Positions 45,985-57,690 of a stretch of 64,000 nucleotides of DNA are shown one piece after another. Source of the DNA: Chlorella sorokiniana (taxonomy: Eukaryota > Chlorophyta > Trebouxiophyceae > Chlorellales > Chlorellaceae); contig CP084609.1 of the NCBI GenBank assembly GCA_025917655.1, positions 2,108,001 through 2,172,000 on the forward strand, given 5' to 3'. Position 1 is the stretch's first letter. Each line of letters opens with the position of its first letter. Position numbers and translations under genes: made by a program. The notes beneath the pieces were generated by a model. The model was not told the origin of the DNA. It did not search any database and saw nothing but the letters and a program-made list of their open reading frames with translations.

Positions 45985-47891
45985 CTAGCAGCCTTGTGGA
46001 TGGGGCGAGTACATCTCACTCAAATACAGGAGGTGGTCCGACACTGCGGGGAGGCAGACAGGTGGGAGCAGAATCAAGCAACGGCAGGGAGCGCAGTGCT
46101 GTTGCCGCGCGCTTGACTCCGCCGCATGTCTGGCAAGGGGACGCCCGCACATGCTGGGCGAAGGGCTCCTGCCACCGCTGCACCCTAGCACAGACGGGCC
46201 AACCAACAGGCGGGCCAACCAGCAGGCGGGCCAACCAGCAGGCGGGCCGACCAGCAGGCGGGCACAGCGGGCCACAGCAGGCACGGCGGCAGGGGAGGGG
46301 GGCACCCACGCGAGGAGCAGAGGCCCAGGTGGCACATGGAGTTGTGGCAGGCCAGGTCCTCGCCGCTGTCGTCGCACACCCCCACCAGCGTGTGCCCAAA
46401 CAGCAGGTCCACCACCCAGACCTGCTCAGCGGGGAGGGCAAGGGGGATGCAGAGGTGGGGATGAAAGGCAGCGAGCTGCTGCCCAGGAGAGCACAAAGGG
46501 CCGGGCTGGGGCGCAGGAACGGCGGTGGCGCCGCTGGCGGCCTCGCAGCAGCGGATGCCACGGGGCAGGGGAGACGCGCAGCCCTGGCCCGCGCGAGCCT
46601 CTGCCTCCCACAGAAACACCACAGCCCAGCACCGCCAGGGAAGGGCGCAAGTGCGCTGAGGGGCGTGACGCTGGCACGTGTCGGCGCCACCCCCTCGTGC
46701 AGTGCTCGGCGTTTAATTTTTGACAAGGGCAGCGCTCTCAAGCCGCCACGCCCCAACGGGTTGACAAAACAAAAAAACCGAAAAAATCGTCAGGCGCCCA
46801 CCTCTCTCGACACATGATGGAAGCCCATGTAACCGGGCGGTACGCTAGGCACGATGTCGCGGTTGTGCGTGAACCGCCAGTGCACCTGCGCAAGCAAGAG
46901 GGGGCGGCAGCGGCGGCGGCAGCGGGCAACGGCTCGGCCTCACGCGGGCGTGCCGCGGCCAGCAGCGCGCGCCCGCGAGCCCTGAAGAGCCAGGACGCCC
47001 CCGGCCGCAGCGCTGCTTGGGCCCCGACGCTTGCCAGCACCGGAAAACGGCACACAGAGTGAAACGAGGCGGCTGCACCCACCGTCACCACGTCCTCAAA
47101 CCACCGCGCAAACACGGCGTTGCCGACGCGTGGCGAGCCAAAGGTGTAGACCCGCACATCCGGCATCCGCAGGTTGAGGCGCAGGTCCAGCGCACACAGA
47201 GTGGCCATGGCGGCGCCCAGGCTGCGACAAGGGCGGGCGGGGGACGCACGCAGGGGTGGTTGTCGACGCCGACGTGCGCGCATGCAACATGGCTGCCATG
47301 GATCACAGCGATGCGGAGTGCAGCCCAGCCTTGTCGCAATCGGCACGATGCAGCGGGCGGGGCCCAGGAAATGGCGCTTTGCAGCGGCGTGGGCAGGCGG
47401 CTGCCAGCCGAAAACAGCTTCCTTCCTACACCCACAGTAGCTCTCTCCCTCACCCACCCACGCCCGCACCTGTGCCCCGTGACGTAGACGGGGGCGTCCG
47501 GGTGCCGCTGCCGGAGCGCCGCCACGGCGGCGGTGGTGTTGGCGGCCAGGGCGGAGCCGTTGTAGGAGAGGAAGAAGCCGCCGTGGACGAGGGCGCCCTG
47601 CGGGGCCGAGGGGTAGCCCAGCGCCAGGTCGGTGCGCCACGTGCGCATGTTCTGCACCCTGCAGCGGGGCGGGGGGGGTGAGGTGGGCTGAGCGGGGGGT
47701 GTGGGCGCGCGTTTCGTGGCGCTCGCGGTGAAGGGTGCCCTGAGCAAGCGCCCCAGGCACAGGGCAAGGGGACGGGCGGCAAGCTCAGGAGCAGGGGGCT
47801 GAAGGGTGTGCCGCCACCCCTCCAGTCGGGCCGCAGCGGGCCCTGCCCCTGAGCGACTGCTTGAGCCTGCGTTCCCACGACGCCACAATGC

Positions 47892-47924
<33 letters not shown>

Positions 47925-48373
47925 CTCTCGGCCCACCATCAAGCAGGTGGGGGCATCCCCCGGCCTCTTGCGTCCATCACCGCCTGCGTGATTAGCTTCC
48001 CTCCTCAGCAAGCAAACTGCCACACCCCCTGCCTCGCCGCTGCCGGGCCCCTCTGCCCCCAACGTTAAACCCGCCAACTCCGCAGCGCTGGGAATCTCCC
48101 ACAGCTCACCAGTTGTAGATCGAGTGGGAGTCGGTGCCGCGGAATGACACCACTATGGCGCCCAGCGGCGCGCTGTAGCCCACAAACCCCAGCAGGTCCC
48201 AGGCGGTGTCAAAGACGACCTGGGGGGGTTCTGGGTTAGCGTGGGCAAGGGGAAGCTGGGAAGGGAGCCCGGAGCCGCTCGCCGGCGCCGGCCCCTGATT
48301 GCGCTTGATGCCACGACAGGAGCGGCGCAGCCCGCCCGCCCGCCTGCAGGGCCAGGCCGCTGCAGCGGCAGCA

Positions 48374-48404
<31 letters not shown>

Positions 48405-49508
48405 TCACCGCCTCAGGGCTGAACCCCGCCGACATGCCGCCGCAGCGAGTGCAGTTCCAGCCAGCGATGGAGGATGCGTTGCAGTACGAGATTGCCACGT
48501 AGGCCGACAGGTGCCACGCGGTCTGCAGGGAAGCGAGTGCGGGGGAGGGGCGCAGGGGGTGCGGTGTCGGGACAGGCTGGCACCGCACAAGGCCTCCTCT
48601 CCAGCTCGCGGCGGCGGGCATGAACTGAAGCATGGGTGCAGCCCTCAATTCACGGCCCTGGCCTCAGGCGCCCCAAGATAAGCACGCAGTGCGCGCCCGC
48701 CCGGCAGCCGGCGCAGGAAGCATCGCAACGGCCGGCGCGGGGAGCAGCGCGCAGCGGCCGGCTCGGGAGCATTGCAGGAAGCCGCCCGGGGGCGCACCGG
48801 GAAGTCCAGGCCCTGGCTGCGGTTGGCCATGCGCTGCGCATCCGTCATCCACGCCAGCCACAGCGGCACGAGCGGCGTCATGGCGGAGGAGTTGTACGTG
48901 AAGTACGGGTTGTCCCGCGGTACAGGCGGTACACGCGTCGCGCCCTGGCTGCCGCTGCCGCCTCCGGCTGGCTGCGCGCTGCCGGGGCCGCTGGCGGCGG
49001 GGAACAGCCCAGCACCCAGCTCGGCCCGCAGGGCGGCGGGCGGCAGGCTGAGCTCGGCGGGGGCGGCCAGGGTGCCGTCGGGGCGGGCCGGGCGATGCGG
49101 ATGAGCCGCTGGTCTGCTGGGTCGGCCTCTGGCGGAAGGCCGCCGCGCGCACTGAAAGGCCACAGCCGCTCCCACCAGCGCGGCGGCGGCGGCGGCTCAA
49201 ACTGCCTCCGCCAGGCAGCCAGGTTCGCGTCTGGGCCTTGTGGTAGGTCTGCATCTGCCCCGGTGAGCCTAAATGCATGACGAACGGCGCGCAAGCGATG
49301 CTGCGGCTGGACGGTGGCGCCTGCGCCGGCAGGGGCAAGGCGGAGCGCAAGCCTGAGTCGGATGTGTTAGCGTGGCTGCTCAGGCGGCGCAGTAGGCTAC
49401 TTCGCCGCAAGAATGTCAGAAACGGCAGCAAAGGGCCGTGCCGAGAGGCTTACCCTGCGCGCTCTCCGCCAACAAGCACAGGAGCAGCACTAGCCCAGCC
49501 ATTCGCAT
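45985..49508 (-). CDS. Secreted class-3 (fungal-type) lipase
   Basis: Nine exons: 49508-49454, 49268-48798, 48522-48409, 48219-48110, 47658-47470, 47221-47083, 46885-46802, 46421-46310, 46043-45985; about 440 aa. Exon 1 is a signal peptide (MRMAGLVLLLCLLAESAQG). The oxyanion region is GAIVVSFRGTDSHSIYNW. The nucleophile elbow is VYVTGHSLGAAMATLCALDL, split by an intron between H and S. The catalytic Asp lies in THNRDIVPSVPP and the His in SDHLLYLSEMYS, so the Ser-Asp-His triad of the PF01764 fold is complete. A cysteine-rich insertion (CDDSGEDLACHNSMCHLGLC) precedes the last exon and fits an extracellular, disulfide-bonded enzyme. It hydrolyses acyl esters such as triacylglycerol or galactolipid; the substrate is not shown. 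The frame changes once in exon 2 (near 49090). Introns carry a (GCC)n run, a (CTG)10 run and a 16-bp tandem repeat. Confidence 0.85.
46197..46262. repeat. 16-bp tandem repeat, four copies, lipase intron
   Basis: Units of GGCGGGCCAACCAGCA with one or two substitutions, in the last lipase intron. Confidence 0.8.
47893..47922. repeat. (CAG)10 trinucleotide run, lipase intron
   Basis: Ten uninterrupted CAG units on plus, that is CTG in the sense of the lipase transcript. They are intronic, so not a polyglutamine tract. Confidence 0.85.
48366..48404. repeat. (GGC)n run, lipase intron
   Basis: Twelve or so GGC/GCA units next to the donor of exon 48522-48409; GCC in the sense strand. Confidence 0.75.
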
Positions 49509-50311
49509 GTCTACTAGATAGGTTCGGTGCCTGCGCGCATCAGGCAGCGGCAGAGGTTGCAACGGCGAGCACCGGTGCTATCGAACTCTTGAGCAGCAAC
49601 TCGCGCGCTGCGTCCCTCGTCGACACAATGAGGGTCGACATAGTATTCACCTGCACTAAAGTATGTCCGTGCGCCTGGCATAGATGGCCTACACGCTCGC
49701 CAACTTCGACAGGCAGGTGAGAGTTCCTGCCAACTTAGGGCGCGCTGCACTATTCGGGCGTCCTTATTTCCTTTCTAAGGCGCTGTACTGCGGGAGAGAG
49801 CGCCCGACAGCCACGAGCTGTGTGCTGATCGGCGGCGCGTTGGCGACAGCTGAGCGCAGTGCTGCAGCATGCTGTCGCCTGTTCTGATCTCTGGTGTGGC
49901 CCTACATGCAAGCGGGTGGAATGTCACTGGGAGAGCAGACGGATCCGTTTCCTCCTATCAGCCTGGCACTTCCAAGTCCGCACAATAACGCATGCACAGC
50001 ACTGCCGCCAAGGATGTCGCCGGTGTGCACTTGGCAGGCTTATGCATGGCGCCATGCCCAACCCAGCCCTGGCAGTCCAGACCGATCTGCACCCACCAGA
50101 ACATCCCCACTAGTTAGACTCGGAACAGACTGTACTGCCAAAGGCCACCACACATGAGTTTACAGTGCTGGAACTAGTTCTGCCGGCCATGCTGCGGTGC
50201 ACGTGCAAGCAGGAACACAGTGGGTGCTCCACCCTGTAGGGCGGGAACGGCATCCCCTAAGCCGGCCGCGCTTGACGGCGCACAGCCCCACGGGCTGCGC
50301 GGACGGGCACA
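49509..50311. other. Lipase promoter and 3' flank of the pherophorin-like gene
   Basis: No gene is seen in these 800 bp. A TGTAA on minus (50164-50160) lies 148 nt after the stop of the pherophorin-like gene. The part near 49509-49780 should be the lipase promoter. Confidence 0.4.
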
Positions 50312-51781
50312 TCAGCCGGTCAGCACGAAGCCGGGAGCGTCGTTAAAGATGTTGATCGGCCTGCGTGCGGGGGAGCAGGCCAGCCAGGATCCCACTGGGA
50401 GCTTGCTCATCCATGCTGGGCATGGTCTCCAGGCACCCCATTTCCGTGAGATGCCTCTGGAGCCATGCTGCCAGCGCTCCCACAGCCGCACATGAAGCCA
50501 CGCAAGCACACACAAAAAAAACATGCCGTCCATGGAGGAGGAGCGCGGCGCGGCTCACCACGTGGAGCCCTCGTCCAGGGAATACTTGAGCGACACAAAC
50601 GACACGCCGTACGTGCCGACAGGAGGGCCGCCGCCGGCGCAGTACCGCCACGAGAAGGGGCGCTGGGCGTTTTCGTTGCTCAGGACCAGGGCGTAGGTTG
50701 TGCCGGCGCTGAGACCATAGAGGTCAAGCGCGTTGAGCAAGCTCACTGTGGAGAAGCCGTCGGTGGAGCGGGACACTGTGAACTCGCGTTCGCTGAGCGG
50801 AAAGCCGGTCGGGACTCTGTCGGGCGGCGGCGCCGCGTACAGGCTGGCGCGCAGGTCAAAGCTGGCGCCGGCACTGGCCGTGTGCGCGAGGCTGAGGAGG
50901 CGCAGCCGGCTGGTGGAGGAGTCGGTGTTAAAGTTGAGGGAGGCGGAGAAGACGAGGGCCGCGTACGCGGTGGTGTTGACCGTCACAAAGGCAGAAGCCA
51001 GGGCGCAGGTGCCATCCTGAGAGTTGTCTAGGCGGAAGCTGCGGGACAGGAAAGGGCGCAAAAGAAGCAGGGCGGGGTTGGCAAGGGGGCGGCGGGTGGT
51101 CAAGCAGCGGTGGGGTCCGCGCATGCGGGTTGGCAGGGACAGGCGGTGCATGGTCAGCAGCGCGACAGGATGCGGGGGCTCACGGCTGCGCTGGCGGGGA
51201 TGGAGGCCGTGGCGGGGGCCGAGGCCGTGGCGGGGGCCGAGGGGAAGGCGGAGGCGGCTTTGGGCGTGGCGGGGGCGGGCGGGGCCTTGGCCGTGGGGAG
51301 GAGGGCTGGGCTTTGGCCTAGGCGGGGTGGGCGGGGCTTGGGCCTTGGTGGGGGTGGGCGAGGAGGCGGGCGGGGAGGGGGCTGGGCCTTGGCCGTGGGG
51401 AGGCGGGCGGGGCTTTGGCCTTGGCGGGGGTGGACGCGGCTTGGGCCTTGGTGGGGGCGGGCGGGGAGGCGGGGGGGGGGGGGGCGGGGCTTTGGCCGGG
51501 GAGGAGGGGGCGGGGGCGAGGACGGGGGGAGGGCGGGGGCGTGGGCGGGGGTGGCGGCCTGGGAGCCGCATCAACGCCTGCAAGCGATGAGCAAGTGCGG
51601 CAGGGGTCAGCGTCCGAACCCACCAGCGTTTTTGCTGCGCTTTCTTTTACCTAGCGACCCAGGTCCCGGCACTGCCATGCGGCTGTACAAGGGTGCAACC
51701 AGCCCCACCTGACAGGCTGACCATGCAAGCGCATGCCAGCAGCAGCCAGCAGGCTGCTGCCGGCGCGCGGAAGGGGTGCAT
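50312..51781 (-). CDS. Secreted pherophorin-like protein: signal peptide, Pro-rich rod, C-terminal globular domain
   Basis: Exon 1 (51781-51651) encodes a clear signal peptide (MHPFRAPAAACWLLLACACM, then VSLSGGAG). An intron ending at about 51557 leads into a Pro-rich rod (PPPPPTPPPSPRPRP, PKPRPPPPRPKPRPPP repeats, 51550-51180), typical of hydroxyproline-rich wall glycoproteins of volvocine and chlorellid algae. The exon 51038-50559 encodes a globular domain (FRLDNSQDGTCALASAFVTV, then YGLSAGTTYALVLSNENAQR and FSWRYCAGGG) that resembles extracellular choice-of-anchor beta-sandwich modules. The last exon is 50360-50312 (NIFNDAPGFVLTG). Extracellular matrix or wall location is inferred. The rod shows frame ambiguity, including a 14-base C run on the coding strand, and the joint between the rod and the 51038 exon is not resolved. 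Confidence 0.6.
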
Positions 51782-52759
51782 GCCAGGGGCCCAGGAACAC
51801 CCAGCTGCCAAGGGTGGGTCAGGGGTGGGTGGGTGGGTGCTGCACTAAATGCTGAGCTACGGGCACCGCGCCAACTCGTTGCACGTTCTGCGCTGGCTTG
51901 GCAACGCGCGCTCACGCCGGTGCGGAGGGAGGCAGGATAGGGACCGCGCTGTCCTGGCGGTCGCTTTGCGGTGCTGCGATCTGGCACCTTACTGTGTGGC
52001 TTGGCAAGACAACGCCTTTGAACGCCTCAGAAACTGCCCCTCTAGGGGGCCCATGAAGCTGATGTGAAGGGGTGGTGCCAGCATGGCGGCACGCCTGGGA
52101 CCAGCATCTGATGTGCCAGCAGAGAGATTCCTAGCTCGTGGCGCGCCAGAGATGAGCTTGGCGGTTGCAGTGCGTTGGCACACGATCCATGGCATTCGGA
52201 AAGCAGGGAGACTTGGGAGTGGGAGGCAAGTTTGTGCTCCTTAGGAGGAATGCCCTTCGGCCGCCGCCACGCGTGGCGCGCTCCACGTCCGCTTTCCACC
52301 CCCGCCTCCGCGCCGGCCTCACCCGTCCTCCCTTGCCCTCCCAATCTGCACAACCAGGCTGCGACAATGTGTCAACCGCGGTGGGCATCGGTGCAGCGCC
52401 TGCAAACGCCCCAAACTCGGAGGGTCTCTGAAGGGCCACCTGAAGTTGCCCCTGAAAGATGCCCCTTTTACGGAATGCATGGCGGTGCAGCATGCATGCT
52501 TCCGGGTCTTGCAGCTGGAGCAGGTGCTAGGATACTCAACAAGTTTTGTGCAGAGGCAGTCATGTTGACGAGGGGGCCATTGTTGTTTGCATGGCATGTT
52601 TGAATAGGCGGAAAACTTCATGACAGGTGGTGTACGGAGGCGCAGGCAGGGTGCTGGGCTGGTGTTGCAGCCGCGGCGGCTGCTGCATGGCTGCCATTAG
52701 GTCCTGCCGGCGTCAAGAGCTGCCCTGTGCGTTTGACGGGGCGGCCCGGTCCCCTGCAA
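51782..52759. other. Upstream of pherophorin-like gene and 3' flank of FAM206
   Basis: About 980 bp, both neighbours on minus. No TGTAA on minus and no coding signal were found. Several ORFs of 100-140 codons exist on both strands but have the composition of noncoding DNA. Confidence 0.35.
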
Positions 52760-53796
52760 TCATGCCTCGCCTGCAGCCTGCTCCTGCTCCAGTGGATCCA
52801 TCCGCAAGCCTGCTGTGCCCCGCTGCAGGCAGTACTGCTCCTCGGTCAGGCAGCGGCGAGCCAGCTGCTGCGCCTCTGCCGCCCTCACCTCCAGGATGGC
52901 CAGATAGCCGTCCTCCAAAGCCCTGCATGGCAGAGGAAAGCGCGGCCGGCACACAAGGACTTGCGTTTTTGACAGCCAGGTTGCCTGCAGTGGGCAGCAG
53001 CAAGGGCGGCTTCTCGGGGCAGCTGGAAGGGATCAGCGAGCTGCGCCGGCACCTGAGCAGCTCTTGGCCGCGCAGCCCCTGCAGCCGCTCGTTGACCTCA
53101 ACCAGCAAGCCGCGTACGCCGCAGCGCAGCACGTGCTCGCTGCCGCCCACCGTCAGCCTGCGCGGAGGGTGGCAAACGGCTGAGCTGCGAGTGGCCTCTG
53201 CCATACAATTGGTGTGCCAGCCACAACTTGTTCTGTGAAGGAGTTCATGCCAGGACATGATAGACTTGCCAAGAGAAGATCCCCTCTTCCCCGCCTCGCC
53301 CCCTTCAAGGAAACCAGCAATGGTCAAAGGCTTGCCTGCCAAGGACAGTCTCCGGCTGCAGCAAAGGGCCCCTCCCCTTGCGAAACTCGGCCTGCAGCAG
53401 CTTCTGTGCCATCTGCACACGCACGTCGCCGCCATCTACCTGCTGCTGCACTGAAGACGCCGCCGCTGGCGCTGCGCCCTGCTGCCCAGCGTCGCAGGCA
53501 ACAACTCCTGCTTGTTGCTCTCCGTCTCCACCTTTGACATTCATGACTGCTGCTGGCTCTGCGGCTGCAGACGGGTCTGCAGCTGGGCTGCGTGCGCTGC
53601 CGCACACCGCCGCCGCTGCTTGCAAAGCCGCATGATACGGCGCCAGGCCCACTAAGCACAGACCGTTCGGGTGCAGACGAAACGACAGTTCGTTGCCTCC
53701 GTCGTCTCCTAATTGATAAAAGCAGCTGTAGTTCTCCTGGATGTGCGTGAGCGGACGCTCTGGCAGCTTGTCGACGTCAAGCTGCCATTCCACCAT
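52760..53796 (-). CDS. ABITRAM: FAM206/ABITRAM (Simiate) family protein
   Basis: Three exons, 53796-53336, 53157-53053 and 52922-52760, join without any frame problem (about 242 aa; family about 180 aa). The glycine-cleavage-H-like beta core is recognisable: LSFRLHPNGLCLVGLAPYHA, GRGPLLQPETVL, VLRCGVRGLLVEVNERLQGL, then EDGYLAILEV and the conserved tail RRCLTEEQYCLQRG. Animal members bind actin and act in neuronal and nuclear functions; the algal role is unknown. The extra length is an Ala/Gln/Asp linker after residue 65 (GGDGEQQAGVVACDAGQQGA). The first intron has a GC donor (CAG|GCAAGC). The ATG at 53796 is divergent from the kelch gene. Confidence 0.8.
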
Positions 53797-54112
53797 ATTG
53801 CATGCACTTAATAGAATATCAGAATGTTTCTTTGCTGGGGAACAGCTGCTGGACGAGAGTTCTCGCTTCCGTCGCCGGCTGTACTTTGGCTGTGCGTACC
53901 GCTAAGCCCAAACAGCCTTCAATCTAACGATCTGCAAGTCTGATGCATTTGTAGCTGAGGAGACAGCAACATGGGCAGCGGCAGGTGCGTGCGCACGTTT
54001 CCGCTTTGTGCATTCCGCGCTCTATGCTTGTTTGACATCGCATTTTATTGATATTTATTGATAAAAAGATTGAAACACATCGATATCCCCCACAGCGACC
54101 GTGTCGCTGCCG
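53797..54112. promoter_or_regulatory. Divergent promoter, ABITRAM / KLHDC4
   Basis: A 316-bp region between two opposite start codons. The half near the kelch gene has a strong AT-rich block with a direct repeat of TTTATTGATA (54043-54063) that stands out in this GC-rich DNA and may contain the core promoter. Confidence 0.5.
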
Positions 54113-57100
54113 CCATGTGCCGCCACCGCCGCTCCGCCGCCACAGCCCTCGCCGCGCGAGCTCCCACAGCCCTCCAGATCTCGGTCCACGGGCGCTGCCC
54201 ACTGGGTGCCTGCAGGGATAAGCGAAAGAAGAAGACGGGGAAGAAGCCCGGGGCGGGGCGGACAAGACGGAGCGCAAGACGGAGCGGAACGAGGAGAAGA
54301 AGGGCCGGCGGGCGGGCGGAGCGCGCCGCGGCGGGGGGCGAGGACGACATCGACGCGCTGCTGGCGCGCTTCCGCCTGCAGGACGAGCTGCACACGCGGG
54401 TGGAGGTGCAGGAGGACTGCGCAGCGCCCTCGCCGCGGGTCTATGCCACCTTCACGCCCATCCCCTCCCAGGTGCCGCTGCCGGGACGGGCTGCTGCCAG
54501 GCAGCTGCCGGGCCAGCTGGGATGAGCTCGGCAGCAGGGCGGGCGCCGCGTCGCGCCGCGGCAAGCACGGATGCATCCCCTCCCACCCTGCGAGCCCGTG
54601 CCGACCTGTGCACCCCGCCCTGCATCGCGCCTGCAGAAGGAGAACGAGGTGGTGCTGTACGGCGGGGAGTGGTACGATTCTGAGCGGGACAAGACCCACG
54701 TCTACTCAGATTTGTGAGCCGCTGCCAGTGCTGCTGCTGCTGCACTGACCGCCTCCTTTCCCATGTTGTGCACTTGATCGTATCCGCCTGGCAGTCACTC
54801 TGCTGTCGCCGGCGGTGCTGCTTCTGCTGCTGCTCCTGCTACTCCTGCTGCGGCCGGGTTCCAGCCTGCTGCTGCATCCCCCAAACTCGCTTCCCTGCCC
54901 TGCCCCGCGCCTCCCACCACCTGTACCGCCAGGTACGTCCTGAACGTGGACAAGCTGAGCTGGAAGAGGGTGGTCAGCCCCGGGCGCCGCTGCCCCGCAG
55001 CAGCCACCAGGCCGTGGCGACGCGCACGGCGCTGTGGGTGTGGGGCGGCGAGTTCACGTCCCTGAACCAGGAGAAGTTCAGGCACTACGGAGACATGTGG
55101 CGCCTAAACCTGCCGGTGCCCGGGGGGCCAGCGAGGACGCATGGCGCTGGGAGCAGATCCCCAGCCGCGGCGGCCCCAGCCCCCGCAGGTGACGGGCTGG
55201 GCTGGGGGGAAACCGCCTTTGGCTCGCCTCTTCCGGTGCAGGTCCAGGCGAAACGGCGGGTGCAAGACCCGGCACGCCGCCGCTCTGAGCTTGCGACCGG
55301 GGGCGTGCCCGCTTTCCACGCTGTTCTGACGCCCCCTTGCTGGCGGGCTGCCGGACACCCCCCTTCCTCCCCTACTTGCAGCGGCCACCGCATGGTGCTG
55401 CACCAGACCAAGGCTGGCAGCCGCATCCTCCTCTTTGGCGGCTTCTTCGACAACGGCAAGGAAACAAGGTGGGGCACCCGCCGGGCGGGGGCTGCCTGCT
55501 GACGGCATGCCCAGGCTGGCTGTGCCCCATCCACTCCCTGACGCCGCCGCCGTTGCTTTTTCCTGCAGGTACTACAACGACATCTGGAGCTTTTCTCTTG
55601 GTGAGGGGAGGGAGGGCAGAAGGGGACAAGGGGCGAGGCTCAACGTGTGCGGTGCATCTATGTTTGCTGTGCCACACGGCGTCGAGCTCTTGCGCAATTC
55701 TCCAGGCCTGCCTCCCCCTCAACAAAAAGACACCACCATCACCCCGCGCGCTTTCTCTGCCTCCCCGCGACGCCGCCTACCGCCCCTGCCGCTAGAGTTA
55801 TCAAGCACGCGTCACAACATCATGCCGTCGCGCTGCAGAGGAGCTCAAGTGGACTTGCCTGGGGCCCAAGCCGGGCGCGAGTGCGCCCGCGCCGCGGGCG
55901 GCTGCCAGCTGGCGCTGCACGGCGACGAGCTCTTCATTTTTGGGGGTTACAGCGTGAAGAAGGAGGAGAAGGACCCGAGTGGGCACAGCCCACTCGCACT
56001 GCTCTGCTTGGCTATGCTTGGCGCTGCTATGCTCTGCTGGCCCTGGCGTGCGGCATGCCGCTGCGTGCACCGCTGCAGCCGCCGCTACATGCATACAGCA
56101 CCCCCTCAGCCCAGCTGCTTGCCTTGCCCTGCGCCCCCCTCCAGACTCCTTCGCCCCCAAAAGAAGAAGGGCAACGACGAGGACGAGGGCAAAGGGGTGG
56201 TGCATGACGACGTGTGGTGCTTCAACATCCCCGCAGCCACCTTTGAGCGCGTCAAGAAGCAGGGTGAGAGGAGAAGACTCGGCGGAGCAGTGCACATGCC
56301 CAGCTGTCCCCTTGCGGGGCCCCCAGTCCGCGCTGTTGGCCATGCTGCAGCTTGGAAGCTGTGCCTGGGCTGCTGCGCGCTGCGGCCCAGCCTGCCGACC
56401 GCCAGCTTGTCGCCGCTCACGCCAGCTCAGCGACGCTGCCTGCCTGTCCCCTCTGCTGATGCAGGCATGGCTCCCAACCCGCGCACCGCGTTTGGGCTGG
56501 TGACACACCGCAAGCGGGTGGTGCTGTTTGGCGGCATCCTGGACCAGGAGGGCAAGGTGCGGCTGCCGGCCTGGCAGGCGGCGACCCCCGCCCGGGCCCC
56601 CGCTCGCCTACCGCTGGTCGTGAGGGCGGGGGCCACGACTGGGGAGCCCCTCCCAGACATGCTGCCACCCAATGAAAGGTACTTATCCTGCGTGCCCACA
56701 GCGCATCCTCACCCTCCACCCTGCCGCTTGTCGGGGCTGCCCTGCCCCCTCGTCTCCCCCCGCAGGGCGACCGCCTCTTCTCAGAGCTGTTCAACGAGCT
56801 GTACCAGTTCAGCTTGGAGAGCCGCCGCTGGTTCCCGCTGGCCCTGCGCCCGCCCAAGAAGGCCCGGGCGAGGGCGGCGGCGGCGAGCAGCATCAGCCGC
56901 GGGAGCAGCAGCAGCAGGAGCAGGAGCAGGCGCAGCAGCAGGCGCAGCAGGAAGGGGGAGGGCAGCGGGGAGCTGCGGGGCTGCCGCCGGGCGTGAGCCC
57001 CGAGATGCACGCTCTGCTGCAGCAGCTGCTGGCGGAGAAGAAGTCGATCGTGCACGGCGCTGCAGCCAGGATACAGGCCAACTTTCGGGGTACCGCGTGC

Positions 57101-57690
57101 GCCAGGTGCGCCCTTATTACGCCCCCTGCGATGCGCAAGCCTGCGGGTTGTTGGGCTGCGCCTCGTGCTCCCCTGCGTCGGTCCTTGCAGGGCTGCTGCT
57201 GCTGGCGGGCAGGCCCGCCGAGTCGCAGCCGCCGCCGCTCCCAGGCCGCTCTGGGTGCTCAACGCCCCATCGCTGCCAGGCCCCGCTTGCCCGCTGCTGC
57301 CAGCTGCAACCCAGCCCGCGCCGACACTTGCCCGCCTCCGTCTCGTACCGCAGGCGTACAAAACGTACCGCCTGGGCGGCCAGGTCAGCGAGCTGCTGTA
57401 CAGCCCCGCGGCGTACGGCATCGACCTGAGCGCTCGCGACGCGCTGCGGCGCGCGCGCGGGCAGCGCCCATGCTGGCCGTGCTGCGCGGCACGCTGTGGC
57501 TGCTGGGGGCCAGGTGGAGGTGGCACACACCGACATCGTGCTGGACGACCTCTGGTCCCTGGATCTGGCCAAGCTGGACGGCTGGAAGTGCGTGCGGGAG
57601 AACACGGTGGGGGAGGAGGCCTTCAGGGAGCTGTCGGAGGGCGAGTGGGCCACCGACTCGGACGACGGCGGCGGCGGCAGCGACGGCTAG
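54113..57690 (+). CDS. KLHDC4: KLHDC4-type kelch-repeat protein with Gln-rich/IQ insertion
   Basis: Exons: 54113-54471, 54637-54713, 54933-55188, 55382-55468, 55569-55600, 55838-55978, about 56145-56263, 56465-56556, 56766-57105, 57354-57690; about 610 aa. The lysine-rich start (KTGKKPGAG) and DDIDALLARFRLQDEL match the KLHDC4 N-terminus. Kelch blades follow: VVLYGGEWYDS, ALWVWGGEFTSLNQEKFRHY, ILLFGGFFDNGKE, YYNDIWSFSL, ELFIFGGYSVKKEEKD, RVVLFGGILDQEGK and MLAVLRGTLWLLGG. Unlike the animal protein, the region 56880-57110 encodes a Gln/Glu-rich segment and an IQ-like motif (GAAARIQANFRG), a potential calmodulin site. The acidic end (GEWATDSDDGGGG) is family-like. Molecular function is not established. 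The start is uncertain. One-base frame changes occur in exons 1, 3, 6, 9 and 10. A TGTAA lies at 57951. Confidence 0.8.
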
